Positions 39,601 through 43,590 of a stretch of 64,000 bases of DNA are shown piece after piece. The position numbers and the translations under genes are program-made. Origin of the DNA: an uncultured Endomicrobiia bacterium. GTDB taxonomy: Bacteria; Elusimicrobiota; Endomicrobiia; Endomicrobiales; Endomicrobiaceae. The notes under the pieces are model-generated. The model worked only from the letters and a program-made list of their open reading frames with translations. It did not search any database and was not told the origin of the DNA. The stretch is from positions 62,001-126,000 of the forward strand of contig CALHWY010000024.1 of NCBI GenBank assembly GCA_938040055.1, given 5' to 3'. Every line of letters begins with the position of its first letter. Within the stretch, counting starts at the first letter, position 1.

Positions 39601-40958
39601 AAAAAGGAAAAAATGTCGAAACCGTAAGGGCTTCCAACGCAAAGATAGGGGAAGTGCTTGCGGCTCTGTCCGGAGAAAGTTCGTCCGCTAAAAAATCCGA
39701 TATTGAAAAGATAAAAAATCTGCTTGACAGCGATAATGATATTGCAAAGATTGTCGATTTGCCTAAACTTTCCGGGCTTATAACCTCAAGCGGTGAACTT
39801 AGCGCCGAAGGCGTAACTCTTATCCGGAGGGCTTTTGAGAACGGTTTCACCGGCGTTCATACGGACGCTTCGGGAATAAGCGATACGGCGGTTCTCAGCA
39901 GAGCTCTGGGCGAGATAAATTCCATAGCAAGAAAAAACAGGGTTGATTTCAGCAATTATGTGTCTTTTGAAAGCCTTGATTCCGATGCCGCCGTTGTTGA
40001 CGCCGCGGCAATACGGGAACTTGCCGATAAGCATAAGTTCACTCCGGTGATAAAAATAGGAGAAAAAGGAGAACGGATAAGCCCTGAAAAAGTGCAAAAA
40101 GCTTTGGGAAATCTTGAAAATGCCGCGGTTGAAATAGAAGGCATTTCTACAGGCGACGAGCTTACCAAGGTACAGGGACGGATAGTGCTTGCCTGGCTGC
40201 ATACCAGCGCCGGAGTCGCAAAAGACAAATCCAGAGCCGGATCGGCTAAGAAAAAACTGGGTTCGGCTTATAAATCGGCTTTATCTTCGGATTATCTTTC
40301 AAATATGAACGCCGCGGCAATAAAGGAACTCGTAAAGTTTATGGCGCAGGAAGCTTTTGCTGATGCCGGAAAGAGAGAAAAGCAATTTGAGGATTTGCTT
40401 GAAGCGCTCAAAAAAGCCGGCATAGAAGAAAACAGCGCGCTTTATAATTATATTCTGGACATGAAGAATGAGGCTTCCGTTGAAAATTATGAGTCTGCAA
40501 GAGGATATCTGAGAGGAGCTGTTGAAAAATATCTTGAAACCCTCTATATGGAAAGTCTGGGCGCCGCCGGAAAATTGTACAGAAAGAAAATAAGCATAAG
40601 CGACAGGAACGCTTTAAGAGGACTTCTTTTGCATCTGGCGGTTAACGGCGAAGTTTTGGGTTCGTCCTCCGACATTCAAAATATGCTTGACGGGCAGAGG
40701 GAACTTCTCAAGTCGGAAACTGGCACGCTTGCGCAGCTCAGGGCGGACTCCAATGAAGTTATAAATTCAATACTTGAAGATCCGCTCAAAACCTACGGCT
40801 CTGATGATAAAGAAAATATCGCCAAAGCCAAAAAAGCTTTTGCCGTGCTGACGGATATGGCGGCTTCAGGGTTTGCGTTTGAAAAAGCGGTTGAAAGCGC
40901 CAAACAGGGAACAATAGTCTCGGCCGGTGTGATAAGATCTATGCTGGCCGCGGCATAG
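18630..40958 (+). CDS. Giant multi-domain membrane protein with SecA-like, GT48-like and UDP-glucose pyrophosphorylase-like regions
   Basis: One uninterrupted frame of 7,442 codons. ATG 18630 is chosen over 18618 because GGAGG lies five bases before it. Order by residue: unusually long signal or anchor (1-64); ChaN/TraB-like module (about 80-540); hydrophobic segment (650-695); charged coiled coil (770-830); HELRH metalloprotease-type helix (902-906); SecA-like motor (about 985-1710); multipass membrane region (1825-2190); internal signal-like segment ending AYA-Q (2291/2292); Pro/Glu/Thr/Gln linker (to 2450); repeats and a long beta-rich region (2460-3990); membrane helix (4020-4045); GT48-like glucan synthase with multipass helices (about 4200-5985); pyrophosphorylase-like domain (about 6090-6540); charged linker; C-terminal helical and (beta/alpha)-rich modules ending IRSMLAAA. 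The suggested role is synthesis and handling of a glucan at the cell envelope; this is inference. The middle is AT-richer than either end. Confidence 0.9.
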   Translation: MKTIKFLQRRILQGILRSAVFVSEYGRTLNAVKTTAVMVAVCFLLTSVCGQGLAAIAEESHANKQFNQIFSDFVLPYSYGKITSSNFAGSESVVINIQDLHSHPEVQKNISNIIDAFDKKFGIAKVYLEGAYGELDTSWLTAIKDKETAIKVLDSMLNSGRLTGAEYYSAISGRTDIIRGLENKEEYLENLQRFGKILEDQNRINIILAGIKEDLNRLKKTYYNRQQKKLDELSRQYLNGEIEARKYFALLYKHTDKLGIDVSKYENTDAYKTLLALEKGLDYKRISLELNALVLKLKETLPFSAYKMILDSTNNFADADKLYIYLIRLAKEYDLNLDINFSNLNKFFAYIELSQKINPLELIKEEQRLVDEINERFSVNESERDIVFLAGFNKYLADFLSSKITSDDYRYYEENKDEFERLWIKYIDNKKLDLLGDYRKFSETFYAVNIDRNKYFFDNIDGLVPSANADVYAEGSAGAAKIINDLENKKAKTVYVIITGGFHTQGVSDYLKEHGISTIAITPNVSDGVQLAEEKYYQIAKEQSKILFQALAVLNTTQAPDTQKLELAVQSIADAFDRNWNDVERVLRDMLKGDAYEGMSASMNKEGKNIVFTFEKAGKRKVTVTYDTENRQASALQSAEPLEMSVGSRGPIKKASAAAFAAAGLTFFASLFFAVPVLPFVAVITMLASGSYFAFSEYEIKNLEQISASALAESDISDNEVTVRVLEKLKDALAHGLYMEFLKKVIKPADGTVSRKEIDRLESLMAAASEIADLEKEIKSLTAKRTAVQKNASRKNARKEKQRKNAISGINKTIVAKQDEVRAKIAAINEKYGTGLKDYNELQDAIAATLSSAVENSGSAVAMQFEADGFIHLNYRLLAGLFLDNKTGGIKNEKFLEVVVRHELRHAKTAAKAEKGNRFAKFIHSNKNLEEVFVSLGDFPDFIASFIAPLRNWFASLRSSASGFLSQRLQIFAPQTLSPEIIEAFRDYMVSLYGESARNSAQTNIQILAAKYIAAFKDVHLGTGGGKTNAGRLALAQILADTGGDISFTGGLYMTKDSQIVGDMAGFDSFINSPGINSILAESGVVSAGQSVKFGYILTNEKGEKVFYVVENGKGVERTVNAAGKKYTFADLQNECAVVGGVMSDFSHLYQQGRFSKDKRAFFGLNDEGHESLSDKANSPNSIAGSAEVENAREMQEALGEIFSLALDIRKANEEAGSDDGEYREYTVKQRRVMLSDRFGYEFGDYKPKMAAIQEKYPFLNEKDILHYIESSLSTMYSNEFGNDYRVENGKIVLLSAGVPQYGQTRKDWGHFLLEKWAEQQGHADFKGEYTLETKTLSQQTNAVFIHRIFGGKYAAYSGSLMDISKKVKRLYARKVKYISSTEVSRQIDKENQWAETEDEKFRIIARRIADALKDGHSSVPVRVESPGQALKIQNLLEKEYGISREDVFIFATEGTMPEEKIRERAAKGYADPRQKRVWESGNIADIWNYDRDGLIDVLKSHLQMPARVALVTSAAATGVDLRTNLKNGVDVFKSFDTVTGSYITQQQYRGRVGRGGDKAEYARVYSLESLEAFRNIDTASSELIDKIIESVRKGDIKKADRLYKKLQDMIYDEEIAQSERVKRQGDMLDRAALEFEALKDAYTKTDENGEITGWHRLVFGKKDLNYEEIGKAGYPHITGKEELERRGKWLAEQFRKQALRNIENAYSDFLRAVEISGSRSASTVGDTFEGFLQQIAETDPESENIDRFDSALSDFFNSVQRKTMLSTLINVPADAEKGIGNYKITSAVFGRLEGDIYNPFPELLKNIVGKPIGAVLKIFDAYAPVIVRSVAAVLASSVLLASQLSALGINIAAVSSFFASMPLLGSFVSVISALAAPQLILIAAAGFLITLLLKNLFIDRIAKYDQESGRKTAVAEFKADPTVKNFSKAAFAVFNKVLTAVASTSVYGAVGILFIGFFVPSVLPLAVIFAAIGVLSGALAALININKLAIMSKAVPDKSSSVSANIITGIGIGAVLFGVALGLIPVLPALIFAGLLSAIQYAGKTDYLNFKKSAATVAAGLAVVAIPGILFALGIVSATVAIPAAVIGVMGLMLVMAVSGAFIRAKNNKYIDEPVEELKRHGKISKAKESGLRIAFTWMLKNMSVLLKPSIVKISALGIVLSAVTAALAVSPFFWFGTLLLVPVIAYKPFDVFSDKARQNRRSAIIGEKTWNNIEENAKKEKGAKGAQFEIQKKKDRKAGMIKTDGRFYGLNRSLRRMVSSRTFKVASQAAVAASAAVVVMGATANVAYAQEGDTAAVEETSQDTEAPDSSAVETASDEQINAMDGESPVTESPASETIPEQEQSETAVMESEETPAQQTPSPETEMPASEAPATEQTTDETPGAADAPAADEETPVQTPEPASPQQTQETPVQPSEETPPLQQPETPAEQTQQPEVSGEQTQENQTVQNIIDKYNLSASGTTITIPSDSAITEEEKAVLTQAGYSFEQQKAPEVQQPAAQQTEEDARLDQLREDLKTELEKLGIDAGGVNLDYIIFPAGADNSHLSAAELAAEYKFRQDVKAELEKLGINTNGLNLDGLIYPDGQRTNLSAEQVALNYKKYLSGQTSAAEEDSQSSYSGSDAAQSYNQNTYGTPVRAGDAAQNDPNLWDLTRKLQAAGYNFDGPLIDENAPLDDNNQYPLYYTVEKYGLGIRVYPYNKWGSYVFDIDDLNYTFDSYKALIDDGYQVIYHSDSFSVTDKNGLTIDIYLFDSAGNRTFDISKVNNIFKSYNELVGAFGKENVAPKVDSDGNFYFEITYADGKIHKEYIFDEDGKYAFDIDSVKIIVEALRKGKDGAYIPVNGDSLLDSAIAAKNDAVAALAEQAQSDQTGTAEDTRPWYRKFFDWLLGKVGIITASAEEAKKKEIAAAEAANNEAAVMAVLKSVEKSEDITDDEGNITGREAVTVTGVRKIVEEDGTVKFVYVYQKEYFSNKNGTMESVGTEHFVEYDGTVYRVWFNDETRNMLDEAKSGYGAFASSMLYINEDTNGEGVYFASAFSIEELENDPNFITRWDGSTLETLYRNNDGTEIHLQQIYGDYYSKRNKEINEMLSSLESGEVSSIDVSRTRVFLGNTFEYVTATGTETFDMSNKADREKASELLQDANIIFDETTGKYFDNNSVSVSEDGRRVVVTDTEDGSGYVFDGQNTGQKDDEGAAVYRTGQVLSYYRSIDYDDLSSEDNLGRTNKGNLDTLFELVQKESGFSFPYKPEDLHWTRTETYDANGNVLYTTWQAYSEASGREPVVEIDKDGFVDFSGSYDGIDIGLRYDTHSVADGQKPLNLVVPAAGVGTLVINYYDGSVFVEDRAGEGYLRSKYHITVQDATNIITNKGGTFPDTGGDWRATMDSYMSDWKRISQSDDINSMIGNVNALGNGDIFEVTRREDYSYEDTLIDGDAAPEVQGFYSGSALAFYGIPSGTITYRVDGNGNPIGEAISESVFKGIDWNEERIYSNEKIHLNGKSDSGIESEFREIDKQSDFNGNVLQQFDIEEGKYVSGIIVPEYNRHGIGVKSYTVVFDNGKCYVVSSSEFNSRVSANAIVYDDNVNTIMFAHERTQVEDVNPLAVNAETLNRGVTGISSLNIFNIQSDLIDSDGNLIDNSRSNKIYTEKSYLFNNAEGRNVITLSNLLLGSDGEIVKPTSSNASELERTFGTPAIISYGRYSGYSEDSATASVIDEQRQMMLGHPSTVVSYAYAGTLDFEAYGAQDSDGNLVEDPKEAFVGSNFITRMNNLRVVTLDDGTNALVYTSYANPDFKSDNFWSGVALRLNIDGYSIGNEQKDAVAKYYSQMDGLNVVCFKSDGTKYFEVYDYALGDSPLGTFSDQSYEVNILNRRGVARYGFLINGEDTGFSSDNDKGWWYSFIGNVQDIESEISDLERAERKTLAELASDYDTQERIPYNDKLKITKIFAYVDTSAKNGFAVNNVYYEPSHFNTGVAPIYLKYTYRYGKTGVLESKDQTALKQDWQDEIRTIKISISRFFKKLPMPVRIALVMIPVVGAAWLAFRIIDAVHTKNKKIKQIRKQKATAGKGGAIARQISARTAAAARANIEQGIIASQTEANGFNLQRFKRALESSAVIKQNHAVFFKQWAEDNNKNTDINRATEGDLNQYVEYFLKRSLIKSYESWLRDIKYPGQSEKIAEAEDDSTEAKRAAAQKLREEYRQYVRERQSLEGSVDTESIFDEYKWWLKNVMGQENTDDLRFTNEDLLLFYYIYIACDSMRQETAGFKCFLFYKAKEMIDKGEADKAAYFINIETSRFMQFVDKGVTIEQQVQQMEYVLDQITEQYKDKKGLFNRIAYAIKTRRLKRGIEYYKANKKTIDEQEKAYKKFVPNTFATAKSPQFFKYTELMDKYFKKYGFRALFGVKGGFGARVSTRPDENFSYYDIDAIFRNPSYVSNYSSYVDKSAEYTRDNDAKKDKTSFNFVPQTLPFRTYIPYANQLQNIVNARKVIALWLGNLAVTGGIVAFFMQILAFSATALAAVSTAGIVIAVVAAVTAAVYFALSGIEKYLQQYMNPVNAYFGKTVMVSQDRGLSGKRDDIKKAKISMVKRYLPLLTLKTAWESLLLYFTLTPIFKAGFLTFITNVTIGKAGLSSLIAGSVFGISTQIFIPILLGAVLVVKFYPKIKTKFTQKFTDLETGKSDDKKITVWSVMSSVALFISPSVLIALLPLIPFAPGVFYVVFMIMPILAFTFLDFYGFNDLFKAVNIRLQKIKLGAFVGKSWADFRNYVYDKKGTSHADSLVKGDFFNEWVSVFLPENIERKLTPQEKQIAFAMYFNKVVEDYYRLGKISKEEYKKYRFEISEYKQGNNLNRVITKYPDLSKQPSTFGAKELFFRLHKETRERAIEGYRQPNLRDISLNPVVPANDEAVTYLLSDGELNKEGADGHTLLTHIINVYSGEWKNMLTRLQPVNESDNEISISDAKTIRKAGGKVYAVDFRGRKKELSEDDLEVIERMNDMLDKDNFVKKGQALTRADGSNLPECWVNEEITRWVDPKLQPLSPLHIGLANLRDTLDFLAEIEFADERKGMSEEDWQKAMHQKVDDLNCYEAIVGYQQFGKIYNDGKGANDARVIGLFRNLKEFNFFTTPVLHGRTFKYADYKHLKDLQKKGLVSSSDIALITEIEKTPIGKQWKKGTETQDEVKLVSFRRLKAVEADYEKYKELKEKETKGILTTAEEFLLKQLELEVNKEKAKYERWKNEDREQFLVKEYETDGEAAVFKHNGGNLKVVIFDDGDVSSVNYRQYKELVTKRKRGNISEAENILLESIERAIEAESLKYEVFGTALAEYDEASAEKDKDFVILKNSSILSDLEIDNITDYINLTEKDSQSLTEEEKDLLNRIKEAIEEEKRKYEEHRTKLAGYDKAETDDDKIKVIFGDSFIATAFDDGKVYSTPFTGMGGGGIFAQGKVDHHTYLESYINKRFILQLDMNQGLYGQSALTFFTALQPLLQDDEVYNVSLQEHIPTERLTRVGAKGSLAEAGFNASHEDMNDMWQLHMYGHPNLLRSSFLKSKTGQSKSVVSEDMAGGKFAKAKGGKTVTIHGTSVEKTREAGVSFHTGMVNKFAMGSGEFAQSPMEYEYQKAQEKAFGPIGSIFSFSMDFFEGPGFYFKERLVVPVVRLFLFGILFMGISPFASLPIAFVLAVFGVILSQNAGLPGLVTKMMGYEEGWNYSKFGNNVVLNRVWNYFGSWFLWAKGLFGNFKFFVTQIMTHWDGRIKGTKGRAAYVNTGRGPGIYKQEIIPGGKDNTPVLSALFDSHFVPSASTIFIVVAAFIYKFTPATQAFSFLYILIPFAYILGQTQMLAGYNVMIDGPRLAFKNLLGEWKKLPQAIKYEVTSKPKDEWKKRPIPDRIHYTIVSSVVLLTLTAADIIDTFVYGMFKFGPQHIVEYFKQKNWLFFAISLAEAAVLVFAVPFIFSFLPYLALISPIVVKAGVIIVSALSVIVSLPENLKKQDKGISDDLKKAVEAYNVNKNKRNAAKVEKALAKIDINIEILSEETINSAIEEIIGLTREYYGLSEEEAKQQINLIKAYAHRKKHGGQSNVAEYMSADNLDAGKQKNNHPELIMEMAEIDDEYGTEKYIGDITVVFSLMMAGIGSSLDRVSFLKAWAVLKDKVEKANAIKDENEKQKALDDLSEAVKTLEFLKWDSEYQGEEPQQKTKAVDIGLRVKVGDKYMVKSVAQILLDGLIERQADGFKGLSLNLLTNEDSLVDINEALDTQLQDKDGNELGVTYRDILIGDGSNIAAVLGESAKDGIDIQKMHPAVRYDSEKKILGFYPKTKYPLGHARHLVVQGPQLMEDTGVKSGFNVITNSDNYLAAKTSAKLFGYMKEKKAAVGILVTKKGTSEGNKKGGIPMVFKTAVNGVETVVFKIVEIAQVKGKTDKDGKSLEDTFQEAQEAFFNTNIIVINKDEFRRKVNAAGEKLKDPQIRAKIKRMYGLTGDEQIDELWDTKFAQADLIENDKGEYVQLEGAVASGMMELSNLVYAITGEHLIVYFQLDDSEAGEMFGPIKNKANFEETLERAVVEQGSAAAERPVEAARSYEDVKKESTQTRDYAKQKAAGTGKSAVTEEKRAKDRDKTASETKSVSISGESERNAIEALLAKHHFALTPRTRALSLEEIKEIAKAFERIGVDTESFDGTIPARIVLRINEDGPSNPGGWLDRSAHILEAAELEITVDNLIKPPYASAAIKKALNAVRSIKEISRMVQGWIEANIVPERRGKSIDANMMIYSTNGRLDAGTVSEVEKSLGAGLAAVAMERVNARHNVNSDRVKIKPNTVVMVEHGGRTYKVKVEHYMTFASGIPVIQTVVLNNWELNKAVPASQRARIYDEVYNRSVKHFAVDVNDNKKQMQHDLGVSGVGMIVYMNDGFVSGDIKVNGAVVKASAGTGVFELPEEERKLYCAEENGIAGHMKTLFGKIAAKKDFGKAEQKPGYGYGLALNTDRSRVFGSAYTAMQFMNAEKGKNVETVRASNAKIGEVLAALSGESSSAKKSDIEKIKNLLDSDNDIAKIVDLPKLSGLITSSGELSAEGVTLIRRAFENGFTGVHTDASGISDTAVLSRALGEINSIARKNRVDFSNYVSFESLDSDAAVVDAAAIRELADKHKFTPVIKIGEKGERISPEKVQKALGNLENAAVEIEGISTGDELTKVQGRIVLAWLHTSAGVAKDKSRAGSAKKKLGSAYKSALSSDYLSNMNAAAIKELVKFMAQEAFADAGKREKQFEDLLEALKKAGIEENSALYNYILDMKNEASVENYESARGYLRGAVEKYLETLYMESLGAAGKLYRKKISISDRNALRGLLLHLAVNGEVLGSSSDIQNMLDGQRELLKSETGTLAQLRADSNEVINSILEDPLKTYGSDDKENIAKAKKAFAVLTDMAASGFAFEKAVESAKQGTIVSAGVIRSMLAAA
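18870..20250 (+). other. ChaN/TraB-like module of giant protein 1
   Basis: Three spaced motifs fit the ChaN/TraB/TIKI-type pattern of one early His, one Glu and one late His: VINIQDLHSHPE (near 18910), VYLEGAYGE (near 19005) and GGFHTQGV (near 20126). The same three occur in giant protein 2. Some relatives are metal-dependent proteases or haem-binding proteins; the activity here is unknown. Confidence 0.55.
21580..23760 (+). other. SecA-like helicase motor region of giant protein 1
   Basis: Helicase motifs run in SecA order: Walker A variant LGTGGGKT (residues 1021-1028), DEGHESLSDKANSP followed by SIAGSAE (from 1167; SecA has DEVDSILIDEARTP then ISGPAE), RRWSDGLH-like RKDWGHFLLEKW, a Gln-Thr/Phe region before KYAAYSGSLMD (SecA KLAGMTGTADTE), motif V TSAAATGVDLR and motif VI QYRGRVGRGGD (1550-1558). 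Catalytic Asp-Glu and the arginine finger are kept, so ATP hydrolysis is plausible. Confidence 0.85.
25421..25505 (+). other. Internal signal-peptide-like segment in giant protein 1
   Basis: After a Lys/Arg-rich stretch, a 20-residue Ala/Val-rich hydrophobic run ends ATANVAYAQEG, matching the AxA signal peptidase I rule (Ala2291/Gln2292), and is followed at once by an extracellular-type Pro/Glu/Thr/Gln linker. This could divide the polypeptide after translation. Confidence 0.5.
25506..25980 (+). repeat. Pro/Glu/Thr/Gln-rich low-complexity linker in giant protein 1
   Basis: About 155 residues dominated by Glu, Thr, Pro, Gln, Ala and Ser, with irregular units such as EETPAQQTPSPETEMP. Typical of flexible extracytoplasmic or wall-spanning spacers. 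It contains no membrane or enzymatic motif. Confidence 0.85.
26155..26440 (+). repeat. Tandem duplication of a helical unit in giant protein 1
   Basis: Two copies of a unit of about 45-47 residues built on (K/T)xELEKLGI, G(V/L)NLD then (F/Y)P and a Leu-Ser-Ala-(A/E) helix. The first starts near 26155 and the second near 26300. Just downstream (26740-27110) a second set of three looser repeats carries FDI(D/S). Confidence 0.75.
31200..36600 (+). other. GT48-like (1,3-beta-glucan/callose synthase-type) region of giant protein 1
   Basis: Ordered similarity to fungal FKS1 and plant callose synthases, recalled from memory: a helix like FKS1 domain 1 (LLLFYYIYIACDSMRQE); membrane helices; NPVVPANDEAVTYLL with EWKNML soon after; CYEAIVGYQQFGK; DMNQ (residues 5460-5463) with a Tyr two residues on; an Glu-His pair; YGHP (5530-5533); SEDM (from 5553); KGGKTVTIHG then EKTREAGV; KFAMGSGE; FDFFEGPGFYF-like MDFFEGPGFYF; then more membrane helices. 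The order and spacing match the eukaryotic enzymes throughout. Confidence 0.75.
36900..38260 (+). other. UDP-glucose pyrophosphorylase-like region of giant protein 1
   Basis: Motifs of the eukaryotic-type UTP:glucose-1-phosphate uridylyltransferase group are present in order: LMMAGIGSSLD (nucleotide loop variant), PLGHARHL (PPGHGDLY in the family), VITNSDN (residues 6338-6344, SDN at 6342-6344), VEIAQV (EIAQV 6403-6407), FFNTNIIVIN, then QLEGAVASGM. The Gly-rich loop is altered (no GGLGT), so activity is uncertain. Confidence 0.72.
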
Positions 40959-41008
40959 CCGAAACTTAAAAACTTTTGAAAAATCAATTAAAAATAAACA
41001 ATTTATCC

Positions 41009-41037
41009 TTGAAAGAGGGGTGCGGAAAAGATATAAT
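41009..41037 (+). promoter_or_regulatory. Sigma70-type promoter for the FtsH-like gene
   Basis: TTGAAA at 41009-41014, 17 bases, TATAAT at 41032-41037, with a ribosome site (AGAGG) just before the ATG at 41077. It separates expression of the protease, lipoprotein and second giant gene from the first giant gene. Confidence 0.85.
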
Positions 41038-41076
41038 GTCGAAAATTAATGCCAAAAAAGGATAAAGAGGTATAAA

Positions 41077-42771
41077 ATGCGTAAATTCAAGTTGTTTATG
41101 AAAAAGAGCTGGGGCTGGGTTATTGCCGGCATAATTGCGCTCGGCATGATTGTTCTGGCCGTTTTCGGTTTAAGCAAGCTCGAATCTTTCTACAGGAATA
41201 TGACGCTTGCGACAATGCCGCTGCAGTTTATAATGGTTGCGATAAATGCTCTTATATTCGTCTTTTTTTATATGTATTTTTTTACAAAAAGAGGTTTCGG
41301 ACAGACGAAGAAATCTAAAGTAAGAATAGACGATATAAAAGTTTCTTTTAATGACGTGATAGGTCTTGACGGGGCGAAAAAAGAAGCGCTTGAAGTGGTG
41401 CAGCTTATCAAAGACAGAACGCATTTGCAAAAAATGGGCGGCAAGATAATAAAAGGCCTTCTTCTTATGGGGCCTCCCGGAACCGGAAAGACATTACTCG
41501 CCAAGGCCATAGCCACGGAATGCGGCATCCCGTTTATAAACATGGCGGGAAGCGAATTCGTCGAAGTTTTTGTGGGCGTGGGCGCTTCAAGAGTCAGAAA
41601 TTTGTTTAAGAAAGCCAGGGAATACGCGTATACCGACGGCGCCTGCATAATATTTATCGATGAAATCGAAGTCATAGGAAGAGGCAGAACTTTTACGTCT
41701 TTCGGAGGCGGAGAAGAAACCAACAGCACGCAAAATCAGCTTCTTGTGGAGATGGACGGTCTTGACAGCAAAAAAAGCAATGTCATAGTAATCGCCGCGA
41801 CCAATGCCGATGAAAGCGTTCTTGACAAGGCTCTCTTAAGGCCGGGAAGATTTGACAGAAAGATTAATATAACCCTTCCGAATCTCGGCGAGAGGGAAAA
41901 GCTTTTTGAATTTTATCTTAAAAAAGTCAAAGTGGGGGAATCCATAAAAGTCGACAGACTGGCCAGGAAAGCCGTTTACAAATCTCCGGCGGACATTGAA
42001 AATATTGTGAAAGAAGCGGCTCTTATAGCTACCAGAAAAAAAAGAAATGCCGTTGAAATGGACGATATTTCCGAAGCGATGGACAGGGTGGATCTGGGTA
42101 TGGAAACGCATCTTACCAGAACCGCCGAAGAGCTTGAAAAAACGGCTTATCACGAAGCTGGCCATGCCGTCGTAATGTACCTTCTCCATCCGACGGACGA
42201 CGTATTTAAAATAACTCTGAAATCTTACGGCGGCGCTTTGGGGCATGTGCAGCCCAATCCCAGGGAAGAGATGCACAGCGAATCCAGGGATAAACTTATT
42301 GCCGACATAATGGTTTCTCTGGCGGGTTTCGGCGCCGAAAAAATAAAATACGGAAATACCACTACCGGTGTTTCGGCTGATTTCCGCCGCGCTATGGCGA
42401 TTGCAAATACCATGGTCTGGAAAGTGGGAATGGGACTTAGCGGTTTTGTGGGGGATTTTTCGGTAATACCCAAAGATGCAATATCTTCCAATCTGAAGGA
42501 AAAACTCAATAATGAAACGATAGCGATACTGAATTCATGCAATACCAAGATGGAAGAGGTGCTTAGGGCCAATTGGGATGTCGTCGATGAGATAGTCAGG
42601 GTGCTGCTTGAGAAAAAAGAAATGGATTTTGACGATCTTGAAGAAGTTTTTGAGAAGTTCGGGAAAAAGAAGAAATATCCTTCCGCCGCCGCGGTAGAAG
42701 CCGGCGTCGCGAAAATAGGATTGGATGCTCCTTTATTGGCGGCTTCGGAAGAAAAATCCGAAGAATTGTAG
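41077..42771 (+). CDS. FtsH-like membrane AAA+ zinc protease (paralog-type)
   Basis: A 564-residue ATP-dependent membrane protease. Two N-terminal membrane helices (about 13-33 and 48-69) are separated by only about 15 residues, so the periplasmic domain of classical FtsH is missing. The AAA+ domain has GPPGTGKT (132-139), Walker B FIDEIEVIG, and an arginine-finger helix in LRPGRFDRK. The M41 peptidase domain has zinc site HEAGH (359-363) and a downstream Asp in SADFRRA. All catalytic residues appear present. It is shorter than typical FtsH (about 610-650 residues). Position between two giant membrane or exported proteins suggests it handles their quality control; that is inference. A housekeeping ftsH may exist elsewhere. 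Confidence 0.9.
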   Translation: MRKFKLFMKKSWGWVIAGIIALGMIVLAVFGLSKLESFYRNMTLATMPLQFIMVAINALIFVFFYMYFFTKRGFGQTKKSKVRIDDIKVSFNDVIGLDGAKKEALEVVQLIKDRTHLQKMGGKIIKGLLLMGPPGTGKTLLAKAIATECGIPFINMAGSEFVEVFVGVGASRVRNLFKKAREYAYTDGACIIFIDEIEVIGRGRTFTSFGGGEETNSTQNQLLVEMDGLDSKKSNVIVIAATNADESVLDKALLRPGRFDRKINITLPNLGEREKLFEFYLKKVKVGESIKVDRLARKAVYKSPADIENIVKEAALIATRKKRNAVEMDDISEAMDRVDLGMETHLTRTAEELEKTAYHEAGHAVVMYLLHPTDDVFKITLKSYGGALGHVQPNPREEMHSESRDKLIADIMVSLAGFGAEKIKYGNTTTGVSADFRRAMAIANTMVWKVGMGLSGFVGDFSVIPKDAISSNLKEKLNNETIAILNSCNTKMEEVLRANWDVVDEIVRVLLEKKEMDFDDLEEVFEKFGKKKKYPSAAAVEAGVAKIGLDAPLLAASEEKSEEL

Positions 42772-42779
42772 AGTTCTTT

Positions 42780-43568
42780 ATGATAAAGAAGTTTATTTTA
42801 TTTCTATGCTTGGTTTCTCTCGGCGCTTGTTATGAAGTCAGCTATCCGAAAGAGAATATTACGGAATCTTTGGAAGCGATGGTAAAAAAAGAATGCGGAG
42901 TGGAATGCAAGGCTTTTGTCACCGGCAGGACTTTGTATCTGGATATGCCTCTTGATACGGGGCTTACTTCCAAAGACCAGAACAAGATTAATGACGCCAC
43001 CAGAAAAATGCAGAGCGCTGCGATGTCCGTCACGAGAGTTACGCTCAGCAGCGATTCTGACATAAAGTTTATGGTTGTCACGGCTTTTAATCCGGAGAAA
43101 AGCGTTTCTTTCAGGATATTGCAGAATATAGACGACGTGAAGGGATATTTTTATATGCGCATATCAAGGGGCGATTACGAAAGCAGAACTCTTTTTGAAA
43201 TAGAAGGCCCCGAAATGACGAGCATTATTCTGCAAGACAGGCATGATATAACCGACAGCGAGTATGTGGGAAGGATGATAGCTTCACAAATTAACATGTC
43301 CGCGCGGTTCAACCCGTTTTTGGGCGCGCTGATTTCAATGATGCAGCTTAGGTATTTCGACGTCAAAGACGGAGTCCTGTATATGTCGGTTTCCGGCGCT
43401 ATAGACGACAGAGTCAAAGATTTTGCGCGCAGTATGATAATAGAGGAAACTAAAAAGTACTCCGGCAAATACAAACTTGATTTTAAAAATGTCAGCATCG
43501 TCGACCAGAAAGGGGAAAGGCTTTTCGATATATCCTTAAACGGAGCGGAAAACGAGAAACAAAAATAA
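42780..43568 (+). CDS. Lipoprotein of unknown function
   Basis: A 262-residue lipoprotein with lipobox LGAC (lipidated Cys17). The mature part alternates beta strands and helices (KAFVTGRTLYLDMPLD, FMVVTAFNPEKSVSFRI, YFYMRISRGDYESRT) with no motif I recognise. It begins eight bases after the FtsH-like gene and ends 22 bases before the second giant gene, so the three are most likely one transcript. The absence of a terminator between them supports this. Confidence 0.78.
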   Translation: MIKKFILFLCLVSLGACYEVSYPKENITESLEAMVKKECGVECKAFVTGRTLYLDMPLDTGLTSKDQNKINDATRKMQSAAMSVTRVTLSSDSDIKFMVVTAFNPEKSVSFRILQNIDDVKGYFYMRISRGDYESRTLFEIEGPEMTSIILQDRHDITDSEYVGRMIASQINMSARFNPFLGALISMMQLRYFDVKDGVLYMSVSGAIDDRVKDFARSMIIEETKKYSGKYKLDFKNVSIVDQKGERLFDISLNGAENEKQK

Positions 43569-43590
43569 TATATTCTCAGGGGACTGGAAA

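Noticed and set aside
18630..40958. Possibility that the giant gene is an assembly or frameshift artefact joining several genes
   Set aside because: The frame is open without stops across domain boundaries, no internal ribosome sites or terminators were noticed at those boundaries, and a second gene shares the same end modules.
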